Source: JANOXC01 sp031418215
GTDB lineage: Bacteria > Bacteroidota > Bacteroidia > AKYH767-A > OLB10
NCBI GenBank assembly: GCA_031418215.1
Contig: JANOXC010000040.1
Span: 1-59,091 of the forward strand
DNA: 59,091 nucleotides
Direction of reading: 5' to 3'
The notes under the pieces are model-generated. The model saw only the letters and a program-made list of their open reading frames with translations. It was not told the DNA's origin and ran no database searches. The translations under genes were made by a program, and so were the position numbers. Shown here one piece after another: positions 44,086 to 52,791 of this stretch (its first letter is position 1; each line of letters starts with the position of its first letter).

Positions 44086-44695
44086 TTTCCACCAATTCTC
44101 GAATCATCATAGCCGTAGCACCCCAAATCTTATAATCCATGTATGAATAATAGGGTGCTTCAATCCAACCAACTTTACTTTTAAATTGCATCCTTGGTAG
44201 ATCATCAAGCATAAAAACATCTAATTCCGGAGTCAGAATGGATTTCACTTCTTGAGGATTCAATTTTGTTTTAGGAAAGGAATTTGCAAAACCAACAAAA
44301 GGATGAACGAGGTAGTTACTCACCGGAATATATATATCGGAAAGCTGACCGATAATTTGAATTGCGGAAGGATCTATTCCAACTTCTTCAAATGTTTCCC
44401 TTAATGCTGTTTCTTGTAATGACTGATCATCCATTTCCCTTTTACCCCCCGGGAATGAAATCTGCCCGCTATGAGCATCATTGCTTTCCGTTCGCTCCAT
44501 AAGGAGCAAGCGGGTTATATCACTTTCAGGGTAAACCAATAAGGTAACACATCCCGATTTATAAGCAGGATTCAGTCTCAGGTATTCGGAAGTATCAAGC
44601 CTTGACCTTGGCGACAGATGAGCATGAGCAGCATGTCCAGGAAGAGGCTGTTTGATTCTTATTGTTATCCTTTCAATAATTTGCTGAAATTCCAT
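44072..44695 (-). CDS. CoA pyrophosphatase-type NUDIX hydrolase (NudL/UPF0035)
   Basis: A 207-residue Nudix protein of the NUDT7/NudL group, likely hydrolysing CoA or acyl-CoA to phosphopantetheine and 3',5'-ADP. The CoA-type signature L-L-M-E-R-T-E-S-N-D-A-H-S-G-Q-I-S-F-P-G leads into the Nudix box (G-K-R-E-M-D-D-Q-S-L-Q-E, then A-L-R-E-T-F-E-E-V-G). The chosen start (ATG 44695) overlaps the ABC exporter stop as TGATG, implying translational coupling. The longer ORF start at 44764 would lie inside the exporter gene. Confidence 0.9.
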   Translation of the reverse strand: MEFQQIIERITIRIKQPLPGHAAHAHLSPRSRLDTSEYLRLNPAYKSGCVTLLVYPESDITRLLLMERTESNDAHSGQISFPGGKREMDDQSLQETALRETFEEVGIDPSAIQIIGQLSDIYIPVSNYLVHPFVGFANSFPKTKLNPQEVKSILTPELDVFMLDDLPRMQFKSKVGWIEAPYYSYMDYKIWGATAMMIRELVEIIKY

Positions 44696-46473
44696 CAAAC
44701 AGTTAAATGTTCCCTGACGTGTGAAGCAGAAATATGTTTTCTTTCGCCAATCTGTTGACGCCACATGGCAAAATACAATCCTTTTAAAGATAGCAATTCA
44801 TCATGTTTACCGGATTCAATAATGTTTCCTTTTTCGAGCACATAAATCATGTCTGAATGCATTACAGTGGAAAGCCGATGCGCTATCAAAATGGTAATAT
44901 GATTTTTATTAACGGAAACATTTCTGACGGTTTCATTGATCTCTTCTTCAGTGAGTGAATCCAGTGCTGACGTTGCTTCATCAAATACGAGCAATGAAGG
45001 GTTTCTCAATAATGCGCGGGCAATAGATAGCCTTTGTTTTTCCCCGCCTGAGACTTTAACTCCTCCCTCACCTATCATCGAATCCAACCCTTTGTCTGCA
45101 CGATCGAGCAATCCTTGTAACGCCGACTTTTTTAATACCTCCATACAATCATCATCTGTTGCATTAGGAGCTACAAATAATAAATTCTCTCTGATGGTTC
45201 CTGAAAACAATTGTGTATCCTGAGTTACCAATCCAATCTGAGATCGCAACTCATCAAGGCTTACTTCATCAGAAGGAAAACCATTATATATAATTTGACC
45301 ATTTACCGGATGATAAAGTCCAACTAATAATTTTACCAAGGTTGTTTTGCCTGATCCGGACGGGCCAACAAATGCAATGGTCTGCCCTTTCCCTGTACTA
45401 AATGAAATATTATTAACAGCATTGGACGAAGCTGTTTGATGTTTAAAACTAACTTGTTCGAATTCAAAGCGGTTGATAGAGCCCAGTTTAGCAGGATGTA
45501 ATGGTTTTGATTCAGGTTTGATATTGAGTATTTCCTGAAAATTATTAAGCGAAACTTCCGTCTCCCTATATATATTGATAATATTGCCCATCTCCTGCAG
45601 CGGACCAAAAATAAAAAATGAATAAATAAACATCGTTGTAAATTGTCCTACTGAAATCTTCTGAGTAAAGATAAGATACATCATTACACCGAGAATAGTG
45701 ACGCGGAGTAAATTAACACAGGTGCCTTGAATAAAACTCAAGCTGCGAACATAACGTACCTTTTTTAGTTCAAGCTTTAAAATCTTTTGTGTTGTTTTAT
45801 TCAATCGGTCAATTTCCTGACTTGCCAATCCAAGGCTTTTAACTAATTCAATATTTCTTAATGATTCAGTAGTGGTTCCTGCAAGTGCTGTTGTTTCGGT
45901 AACAATCAGTTTTTGCATCTTTTTGATATTTTTACTTAATACAGAACTTAAAATACCAATTATGGGAATCGCAGAAAAATAAATTGGAGCAATGATCCAG
46001 TTTACATTGATGGTATAAACAATCACTACAACAATTCCAACAACGGAAACAAAAAGGATATTGATGAATGCCGACAACAATCGCTCAACATCAGTCCTAA
46101 CTTTCTGCAGTTTGCCGAGCGTTTCTCCACTACGCTGATCCTCAAAAACAGAATATGGCAATTCGAGCGAATGGCGTATACCATCTGAATAAATCTGCGC
46201 ACCAATTTTTTGTATTACCACATTCAGAAAATAATCCTGGAAATTTTTGGCTATACGTGACACCATTGCCACACCAATTAAGAGTAATAAAAAAACGCCA
46301 ATTGCCTTAAAGAATTCATTGCTGTGCAGCTCTTTAAAATGGCTGGATCTATCAATCATCTTTCCGAGGATTAGCGGATCCATCATTGAAAACACGGTGT
46401 TGATACAAGCCAACAGGAGAATGAAAAGCATCAACTTCCAGAAATTCTTTAAATAAGCGTATAATAACTTCAT
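44695..46473 (-). CDS. ABC transporter, exporter type (fused transmembrane and ATPase domains)
   Basis: A half-transporter of 592 residues that probably works as a homodimer in the inner membrane. The six-helix exporter domain (about 15-315) is followed by an ATPase domain with Walker A G-P-S-G-S-G-K-T-T-L, signature V-S-G-G-E-K-Q-R and Walker B L-L-V-F-D-E-A-T-S-A-L-D. This is the MsbA/lipid or multidrug exporter type; the substrate is unknown. It lies upstream of, and is coupled (TGATG) to, the CoA-type Nudix gene. Confidence 0.94.
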   Translation of the reverse strand: MKLLYAYLKNFWKLMLFILLLACINTVFSMMDPLILGKMIDRSSHFKELHSNEFFKAIGVFLLLLIGVAMVSRIAKNFQDYFLNVVIQKIGAQIYSDGIRHSLELPYSVFEDQRSGETLGKLQKVRTDVERLLSAFINILFVSVVGIVVVIVYTINVNWIIAPIYFSAIPIIGILSSVLSKNIKKMQKLIVTETTALAGTTTESLRNIELVKSLGLASQEIDRLNKTTQKILKLELKKVRYVRSLSFIQGTCVNLLRVTILGVMMYLIFTQKISVGQFTTMFIYSFFIFGPLQEMGNIINIYRETEVSLNNFQEILNIKPESKPLHPAKLGSINRFEFEQVSFKHQTASSNAVNNISFSTGKGQTIAFVGPSGSGKTTLVKLLVGLYHPVNGQIIYNGFPSDEVSLDELRSQIGLVTQDTQLFSGTIRENLLFVAPNATDDDCMEVLKKSALQGLLDRADKGLDSMIGEGGVKVSGGEKQRLSIARALLRNPSLLVFDEATSALDSLTEEEINETVRNVSVNKNHITILIAHRLSTVMHSDMIYVLEKGNIIESGKHDELLSLKGLYFAMWRQQIGERKHISASHVREHLTV

Positions 46474-46663
46474 AGGATCAAGGTGACTTTTTAGGGCCGC
46501 AAAGGTATGGATTACTCAGGAGTCTAAAGTTGACAAAATGGAATGTAGGATAAGTTGAGCCATTTTATTCACAATGCAGAAGTTAATAAAATATCAATGC
46601 CTCATATAAAGGAACAGTACTAAATTCTAGTTTTAAGCGTTCGTAGCAACATACCCCTAAAAT

Positions 46664-47191
46664 ATGAAACACCTATTTAGAATTTCAATTTTACTGCTAA
46701 TCCCGCTTATTTCATCGGCTCAGCATAAACTACTGCTTAAAAGCGGCGAATCTATGAATGGTGAAGTTGTTTCTATCAATGATGGGAAGCTTGCCTTTGC
46801 CTTCAAGGGAAACATCATGAATTTTAAGACCAGTGAGATCTCAGCAATCGTTTTTTCTGATTCAAAAGATAAAGAACCTCCGGTACCTCCTGCTGAAACC
46901 AAAACCACTTCAGCCAGTGGAACAAAAGGAATAAGCTATGTGATGAGCGGTCGGAAATTGCTGAACCAACCGGTAGTAAATAATCTTACTTCTGAAAAAG
47001 GTATTGTAGTAGTAGAAATTACCATTAATAAATATGGAAACGTTATTAAGGCGGAACCCGGAGCTGAGGGAACTACCACTACCAGCCAATACTTGTTTAC
47101 CAAGGCCAAACAAGCTGCTGAAAGCGCCCATTTTGATACCTTTCAAATTGCCCCACTTGAGCAAAAAGGTACAATTACCATTATTTTTTAG
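46664..47191 (+). CDS. Secreted protein with TonB C-terminal-like domain
   Basis: A 175-residue exported protein. The signal peptide (about 1-19, L-I-S-S-A-Q) is followed by a small beta segment (K-L-L-L-K-S-G-E-S-M-N-G-E-V-V-S) like the N-terminal part of many Bacteroidota envelope proteins. The last 75 residues (G-I-V-V-V-E-I-T-I-N-K-Y-G-N-V, then A-K-Q-A-A-E-S-A-H-F-D and I-T-I-I-F) resemble the TonB C-terminal fold. There is no N-terminal membrane anchor of a true TonB. The function is unassigned. Confidence 0.75.
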   Translation: MKHLFRISILLLIPLISSAQHKLLLKSGESMNGEVVSINDGKLAFAFKGNIMNFKTSEISAIVFSDSKDKEPPVPPAETKTTSASGTKGISYVMSGRKLLNQPVVNNLTSEKGIVVVEITINKYGNVIKAEPGAEGTTTTSQYLFTKAKQAAESAHFDTFQIAPLEQKGTITIIF

Positions 47192-47382
47192 GTTGGCTGA
47201 TTACGGTTATTTATATATATATAACATTTCCAATGTTAAATACACTGCCCTTCTGTCTATTTTATAAGATGACTATGCCAACCTAGCACCGTACGAGCGG
47301 TTTTTCTGTCAACTTTTCATTAATACTATCGATTTGAAATAAGGGTTTAAACTTTGCTCATCCCTTTGAAAAATAGATAACG

Positions 47383-49995
47383 ATGAACCTAAATAATTTC
47401 ACTATCAAGTCGCAGGAAGCCATTGCTAAGGCTGAACAAATTGCCAGTTCAAACGGACAACAAGCCATTGAAAACGGACATCTCCTTTTGGCATTATTAC
47501 AAACAGATGAGAACGTTATCCCATTTGTGCTCAAGAAGGTCAATGTTAAGGTTGACCAATTAACCAGCCAGGTTGTAGAACTAGTGAATCAATATCCAAA
47601 GGTTAGCGGTGGCAACGTTTATTTAAGTCAGGATGCTGCTTCGGCCATTTCTAAAGCACAAACTCTCTTAAAAGAATTTAAAGATGAATTTGTTTCCATT
47701 GAGCATTTACTATTAGGTATTCTGTCCTGCAAGGATAAAGCTGCCAATTTATTGAGAGAAAATGGTGTTACTGAAAAAGAATTACGCAAAGCCATTCTGG
47801 ATCTGAGAAAAGGTGCACGCGTTACTTCTGCCAGTGCTGAAGAAACATATAATTCCTTAGCCAAATATGCCAAAAATCTAAATAAATTAGCCAGTGAAGG
47901 GAAGCTGGATCCGGTAATCGGGCGTGATGAAGAGATACGCAGGGTGTTGCAGATATTATCTCGGAGAACGAAAAACAATCCCGTATTGATTGGTGAACCC
48001 GGCGTTGGTAAAACAGCCATTGCTGAAGGTCTTGCGCATCGAATTATTGAAGGTGATGTGCCGGAGAATTTAAAGTCAAAAGTGATCTATTCTCTTGACA
48101 TGGGATCTTTGGTTGCAGGTGCAAAATACAAAGGTGAGTTTGAAGAACGATTAAAAGCCGTTATCAAAGAAGTGATCAGTGCAGAAGGAGAAATTGTTTT
48201 ATTTATTGATGAAATTCATACACTCGTTGGTGCAGGTGGTGGCGAAGGTGCAATGGATGCAGCCAACATTTTAAAACCTGCTCTGGCACGTGGTGAATTA
48301 CGCGCCATTGGTGCAACTACATTGAATGAATACCAGAAATACATTGAGAAAGATAAAGCACTTGAAAGACGTTTCCAGAAAGTAATGGTGGAAGAACCGG
48401 ATACAGAGGATGCCATTTCCATTCTGCGCGGATTGAAAGAGCGTTATGAAACACATCATAAAGTTCGTATCAAGGACGAAGCCATTATTGCCGCTGTTGA
48501 ACTTTCGGAAAGATATATATCAGACCGTTTTCTTCCTGATAAGGCAATTGATTTAATGGATGAGGCCGCTGCGAAACTTCGTTTGGAGATTGACAGTGTT
48601 CCTGAAGAGCTCGATGAGATTCAAAGAAGAATCATGCAACTGGAGATCGAACGCGAAGCCATCAAACGCGAAGGCAATGCAAAAAAAGTTGCTGAACTCA
48701 GTGAAGATCTGGCCAACCTCAATGAAGACCGTAATGCCATTAAAGCACGGTGGGAAGAAGAAAAAAAATTGGTTGATGGTTTGCAGAATATGAAACAGGC
48801 CATTGAGAATTTTAAGCTTGAAGCAGAGCAGGCAGAACGTTCCGGTGAATATGGAAAAGTAGCCGAGATCCGGTACGGAAGAATAAAAGACGCCGAAGAA
48901 AAAATAGTAGCACTCAATGAGCAACTTGGTAAACTGCAAGGCGGTAAACCAATGATTAAGGAAGAAGTAGACAGTGAAGATATCGCTGAAGTGGTTGCAC
49001 GTTGGACAGGAATTCCGGTTAAACGAATGTTGCAAAGTGAAAGAGAAAAACTGTTACACCTGGAAGATGAATTGCATCAGCGTGTAGTTGGACAAGAAGA
49101 TGCCATCAGCGCATTGTCGGATGCAGTACGAAGAAGTCGTGCAGGGTTGCAAGATATGAAACGCCCGATTGGTTCATTCATTTTCCTGGGAACAACTGGT
49201 GTTGGTAAAACAGAAGTTGCAAAAGCATTGGCGGAAATTTTATTCAACGATGAAAATGCCATGACACGCATCGACATGAGCGAGTATCAGGAACGACACA
49301 GCGTTAGCAGATTAATCGGCGCGCCTCCGGGATATGTAGGTTATGATGAAGGCGGACAATTAACAGAATCAGTTCGTAGAAGGCCATATAGTGTGATACT
49401 ATTAGATGAAATTGAAAAAGCGCATCCTGATGTTTATAATATCTTATTACAGGTCTTAGATGATGGAAGATTGACGGACAACAAAGGCCGCACAGCGAAT
49501 TTCAAGAACACCATTATCATCATGACCTCCAACATTGGTGCACATATCATTCAGGAAAAAAACGAAAGCCTCACCGATAAAAACCGTGACAAAGTCTTAG
49601 CATCTGTAAAAATGGAAGTGTTTGACTTGTTAAAGAAAACAATTCGTCCTGAATTCCTGAATCGTATTGATGAAGTGATCATGTTCAATCCGTTGAACAG
49701 AGATGAGATCAAAGAGATCGTAAGGTTGCAGTTCAACGGCATTGCAAAAATGTTGAAGCAAAATGATATGAAGGTTTCCATTTCAGAAGAGGCAATTGAA
49801 TGGTTGAGCCAGTTGGGTTATGATCCACAGTTTGGTGCACGTCCGTTGAAACGTGTAATGCAAAAACGAATCTTAAATGAACTCTCCAAACAAATTTTGG
49901 GCGGTAGCATCAACAAGGATGTTACAATTGAAATTGATTTGGATAATAAAAACAATTTTGTGTTCCGGAATATGAAAGAGGAAAAGGTTGCTTAA
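47383..49995 (+). CDS. clpB: ATP-dependent disaggregase ClpB (Hsp100)
   Basis: Rescues aggregated proteins together with DnaK. The 870-residue chain has the N-domain (1-145), NBD1 with Walker A G-E-P-G-V-G-K-T (Lys210), a coiled-coil middle domain (about 405-530) and NBD2 with G-T-T-G-V-G-K-T (Lys609). The segments D-E-I-H-T-L-V-G-A-G (Walker B 1) and L-L-D-E-I-E-K-A-H-P (Walker B 2) are intact. The middle domain marks it as ClpB, not ClpA or ClpC. Heat-shock control is expected; I found no clear sigma-32-like or CIRCE operator upstream. Confidence 0.98.
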   Translation: MNLNNFTIKSQEAIAKAEQIASSNGQQAIENGHLLLALLQTDENVIPFVLKKVNVKVDQLTSQVVELVNQYPKVSGGNVYLSQDAASAISKAQTLLKEFKDEFVSIEHLLLGILSCKDKAANLLRENGVTEKELRKAILDLRKGARVTSASAEETYNSLAKYAKNLNKLASEGKLDPVIGRDEEIRRVLQILSRRTKNNPVLIGEPGVGKTAIAEGLAHRIIEGDVPENLKSKVIYSLDMGSLVAGAKYKGEFEERLKAVIKEVISAEGEIVLFIDEIHTLVGAGGGEGAMDAANILKPALARGELRAIGATTLNEYQKYIEKDKALERRFQKVMVEEPDTEDAISILRGLKERYETHHKVRIKDEAIIAAVELSERYISDRFLPDKAIDLMDEAAAKLRLEIDSVPEELDEIQRRIMQLEIEREAIKREGNAKKVAELSEDLANLNEDRNAIKARWEEEKKLVDGLQNMKQAIENFKLEAEQAERSGEYGKVAEIRYGRIKDAEEKIVALNEQLGKLQGGKPMIKEEVDSEDIAEVVARWTGIPVKRMLQSEREKLLHLEDELHQRVVGQEDAISALSDAVRRSRAGLQDMKRPIGSFIFLGTTGVGKTEVAKALAEILFNDENAMTRIDMSEYQERHSVSRLIGAPPGYVGYDEGGQLTESVRRRPYSVILLDEIEKAHPDVYNILLQVLDDGRLTDNKGRTANFKNTIIIMTSNIGAHIIQEKNESLTDKNRDKVLASVKMEVFDLLKKTIRPEFLNRIDEVIMFNPLNRDEIKEIVRLQFNGIAKMLKQNDMKVSISEEAIEWLSQLGYDPQFGARPLKRVMQKRILNELSKQILGGSINKDVTIEIDLDNKNNFVFRNMKEEKVA

Positions 49996-50007
49996 CTAGT
50001 TGTTTAT

Positions 50008-50082
50008 TGTCAGGTGACAACACCTGACATAGGAAAGGTGACAACACCTGACATAGGAAAATATTGACATAGGAAAATATTC
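50008..50082. repeat. Tandem palindromic repeat downstream of clpB
   Basis: A 24-bp unit starting AGGTGACAACACC occurs twice (50012-50035 and 50036-50059), and a 16-bp unit ACATAGGAAAATATT(G/C) occurs twice (50051-50066 and 50067-50082). The first unit is part of a perfect 9-bp stem, TGTCAGGTG and CACCTGACA, around ACAA (50008-50029). Confidence 0.9.
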
Positions 50083-50101
50083 AGTTTAGATTCCTCGTAC
50101 A

Positions 50102-50211
50102 TTCAGCGTCTCCCTTTTACGGGGACACTGAAAGTGGCAGCTTGAATTGCTGAGGATTATGCTGCTTAAAGTCATGATCATGCTTCAGTGTCCCTTACAG
50201 GACACAATGAA
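50102..50211. repeat. Two related extragenic palindromes in the clpB-kinase spacer
   Basis: Palindrome 1 (50102-50132) has arms beginning TTCAGCGTCTCC and ending GGGGACACTGAA, imperfectly paired. Palindrome 2 (50184-50211) has TTCAGTGTCC and GGACACAATGAA arms. They look like diverged copies of one family. Both lie in the spacer between the converging clpB and sensor kinase genes. Confidence 0.75.
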
Positions 50212-50285
50212 GGGACATTAATATATAAATTTGAATAACAAACAAGTGCAGACTTAAGAATAAGCTAAGTAAATGAGAATAATAT

Positions 50286-51353
50286 TTACTTACTCTTCTT
50301 CAATGTAAAAGTAAAAGTTGAGCCTTTGTCGATTTCACTTTCTGCAACAATGGTTTGCTGATGGGCTTCAATGATATGCTTAACAATAGCTAATCCTAAA
50401 CCAGTTCCTCCTCTTTCACGTGAACGGCTTTTATCAACCCGGTAAAAACGTTCAAAGAGACGTGGTATCTGGTAATGCTCCACTCCTATTCCATTATCGG
50501 TAACAGCAGATATAATGACATCACCTGCATCCTTAAAACTTACTTTAGTTTGCCCTTCGCGTTTGCCATATTTAATAGAATTGACCAACAGATTCACCAA
50601 CACCTGTCTGATCTTTTCTCTATCGGCATAAACGTAGAATGGCTTATTGCTTGCATCTTCAATGATTAACTTAACATTCATTTCTTTCGCCTGCAACTCT
50701 AATGATTCAATAACATCTTTTGTAAGATCACAAATATCAAAAGTTCGCTGCTCTATAATCAACTCACCTGCTTCTAATCTTGAAATGGATTCTAAATCAT
50801 CTACAATACTGATGAGCCTGTCTATACTCTTACTCGCTTTATTCAAATAAAGCATATTGATATCTTGATCTTCAATGCCACCATCCAGTAATGTATGCAC
50901 GTAACCTTGTATACTGAAAATGGGAGTCTTTAATTCATGTGATACATTGCTTAAAAATTCGCGACGATACGTTTCCACTTGATTAAAACGGTCCATTGAT
51001 TCACGTGACTGACTGGACCATTCCAATAATAGAAAGTTGATTTCTTTCTCCACCTGGTGGTTTTCATTCCATCCAAAATTTCTTTCCTTAAGGTTGCGTA
51101 TCCTTGTAATAAACTTGTAAACGTCGGTGATAGGTTTAATCACGTATCGCTTATATATATACCGCATCAGGAAAAAAGAAATAAGGAAAATCAAAAGGCT
51201 TATTACGACACTAATCGTTGTTGCATATTTCATGCTGTAAACGAAAGGCAGTTTTGTAAAGAGCCAGCCAATAGCGGCAACAGCTAAGGTAATGGCTACT
51301 GCGCTCCATGCAATTATTCTTAAGGGTTTAACGATTTTCATTCCTGCAAACAT
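50286..51353 (-). CDS. Sensor histidine kinase (PhoR-like)
   Basis: An inner-membrane sensor kinase of 355 residues. Two transmembrane helices (about 11-31 and 45-64) flank a very short periplasmic segment, so an extracellular ligand domain is lacking. The HisKA domain has the phospho-acceptor His139 (S-N-V-S-H-E-L-K-T-P). The ATPase domain has N-L-L-V-N-S-I-K-Y-G, D-N-G-I-G-V, F-E-R-F-Y-R-V and G-G-T-G-L-G-L-A-I. The partner response regulator is directly upstream on the same strand. An in-frame Met at codon 5 is an alternative start. Confidence 0.94.
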   Translation of the reverse strand: MFAGMKIVKPLRIIAWSAVAITLAVAAIGWLFTKLPFVYSMKYATTISVVISLLIFLISFFLMRYIYKRYVIKPITDVYKFITRIRNLKERNFGWNENHQVEKEINFLLLEWSSQSRESMDRFNQVETYRREFLSNVSHELKTPIFSIQGYVHTLLDGGIEDQDINMLYLNKASKSIDRLISIVDDLESISRLEAGELIIEQRTFDICDLTKDVIESLELQAKEMNVKLIIEDASNKPFYVYADREKIRQVLVNLLVNSIKYGKREGQTKVSFKDAGDVIISAVTDNGIGVEHYQIPRLFERFYRVDKSRSRERGGTGLGLAIVKHIIEAHQQTIVAESEIDKGSTFTFTLKKSK

Positions 51354-51368
51354 AAAAAAAGGACCACA

Positions 51369-51401
51369 GATTTACGCTGATTAATAGGATTTACGCTGAT
51401 T
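51369..51401. repeat. 14-bp direct repeat between the response regulator and kinase genes
   Basis: GATTTACGCTGATT occurs at 51369-51382 and again at 51388-51401, separated by AATAG. It lies just upstream of the kinase start on the minus strand. Confidence 0.85.
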
Positions 51402-51507
51402 TAAAAAATAATTGAGAATACTTAAAACTGCCCGCTGCTGCTAACTGCCGCTAAAATGCTGATGGCTTGAAAATTTAATATCAAAGCTATATTTTCCATC
51501 CTAAAAA

Positions 51508-52197
51508 TCACATATCAAACTTATAACCAATTCCTTTTATGGTTTTAATGGATTCATCTCCCAGCTTCTCACGTATTTTCCGAATATGAACGTCGATGGT
51601 TCGGTCACCCACTACAATATCGGTACCCCAGACCCTTGATAGGATGTCCTCCCTTGTAAAAACTTTTCCGGGTTTTGAAGTCAATAAAAAAAGCAATTCA
51701 AATTCTTTACGTGGAAAGGATATAGATTCATTGCCCTTAAAAACCATGTACTTTTCACGGTCTATTTTGAGGTCTCCGATTGACAGTGCCTCGCCAACTT
51801 CAATGGTGGCTGCGCCATTCAGTCTGCGCAACAAAGCCTTTATACGGCTAATCATGATGCGGGGCTTAATTGGTTTAGAAATATAATCGTCGGCCCCAAC
51901 GTCAAAACCGGCTATTTGTGAATATTCTTCATTACGGGCTGTTAGAAAGGTGATAATGACATTTTTCAAAGCGGGAACTTCACGGATCAACCTGCAGGCT
52001 TCGATACCGTCCATCACAGGCATCATGATGTCCATTATGATTAACTGTGGCTTTTCTTTTTTGGCAATTTCTACAGCCTCTCTGCCATTTTTCCCGGTCA
52101 AAACTATATAACCCTCTTTACGAAGGTTATACTCCATAAATTCCAGTATATCTGGCTCATCATCAACCAATAAAATCTTTATTTCGCTGTTATTCAT
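51508..52197 (-). CDS. Response regulator, OmpR/PhoB family
   Basis: A cytosolic response regulator of 229 residues. The receiver has the acidic pocket Asp12-Asp13 (V-D-D-E-P-D) and phospho-acceptor Asp56 (I-I-M-D-I-M-M-P), plus the conserved K-P. A winged-helix DNA-binding domain (about 130-229) ends I-R-E-K-L-G ... I-K-G-I-G-Y-K-F. It pairs with the adjacent PhoR-like kinase (154-bp gap); phosphate response is the closest analogy, not proven. Confidence 0.95.
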   Translation of the reverse strand: MNNSEIKILLVDDEPDILEFMEYNLRKEGYIVLTGKNGREAVEIAKKEKPQLIIMDIMMPVMDGIEACRLIREVPALKNVIITFLTARNEEYSQIAGFDVGADDYISKPIKPRIMISRIKALLRRLNGAATIEVGEALSIGDLKIDREKYMVFKGNESISFPRKEFELLFLLTSKPGKVFTREDILSRVWGTDIVVGDRTIDVHIRKIREKLGDESIKTIKGIGYKFDM

Positions 52198-52403
52198 AGG
52201 TTTTCCCGTTTGCCAAAGTTCTCTTTGTTGTGTTATGGGAATGTTAAGATTTTATTAAGGCAACACTAATATAAGTGGTAAATTTAGTGCTAATTTAGTC
52301 ATTGATCTACCTCCGATTTTCCAAAAGTATTATTAACATAACACTATTTATAAATTTAAAGAATCCAATACTTTTTTAAGAAGAATACTGTTACTTTAGT
52401 AAA

Positions 52404-52721
52404 ATGAGAAAGTTTTGGCCGCATATAAAGAACAAGTTTGTTTTCACCTCTGTTTTATTCGTCGTATGGATGCTCTTTTTTGACCGTAATGACCTTATTT
52501 CCCAATATTCTTTCCGTTGCAAATTACAAAAGGTAATGGATGATAAGCAATATTATGTCGCGGAGATTGAGCAGAATAAAAAGGACATGAATGAACTGAT
52601 GAGTGACAAGCAGCATCTCGAAAAATTTGCCCGTGAGCGTTACCTTATGAAAAAAGACAATGAGGATATTTTCTTAATTGTTTCTGAAAATAAAAACGAA
52701 GAAACGGCATTTGTTGAGTAG
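52404..52721 (+). CDS. Septum formation initiator family protein (FtsB/DivIC)
   Basis: A 105-residue bitopic inner-membrane protein. The N-terminus is cytosolic, the helix is at about residues 12-28 (F-V-F-T-S-V-L-F-V-V-W-M-L-F) and a coiled coil follows. The conserved box A-R-E-R-Y-L-M-K-K-D-N-E-D-I-F is the DivIC/FtsB signature. It acts in the FtsQ-B-L divisome subcomplex. It diverges from the PhoB-like gene and converges with the mutase gene. Confidence 0.9.
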   Translation: MRKFWPHIKNKFVFTSVLFVVWMLFFDRNDLISQYSFRCKLQKVMDDKQYYVAEIEQNKKDMNELMSDKQHLEKFARERYLMKKDNEDIFLIVSENKNEETAFVE

Positions 52722-52791
52722 TCTTAAATTCAGAATTCAGAATTCACAATGTAAAAATTTTTTCTTCGAGATCCGAACTAATAACTCCCGA

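Noticed and set aside
47341..47360. clpB promoter with a -7 box
   Set aside because: The candidate TAAACTTTG has three bases instead of two between TA and TTTG, and no -33 TTG at proper distance was found.
48553..49035. 160-residue minus-strand ORF inside clpB
   Set aside because: Shadow of the ClpB coiled coil; aromatic-rich composition arises from reverse-complemented Glu/Lys codons.
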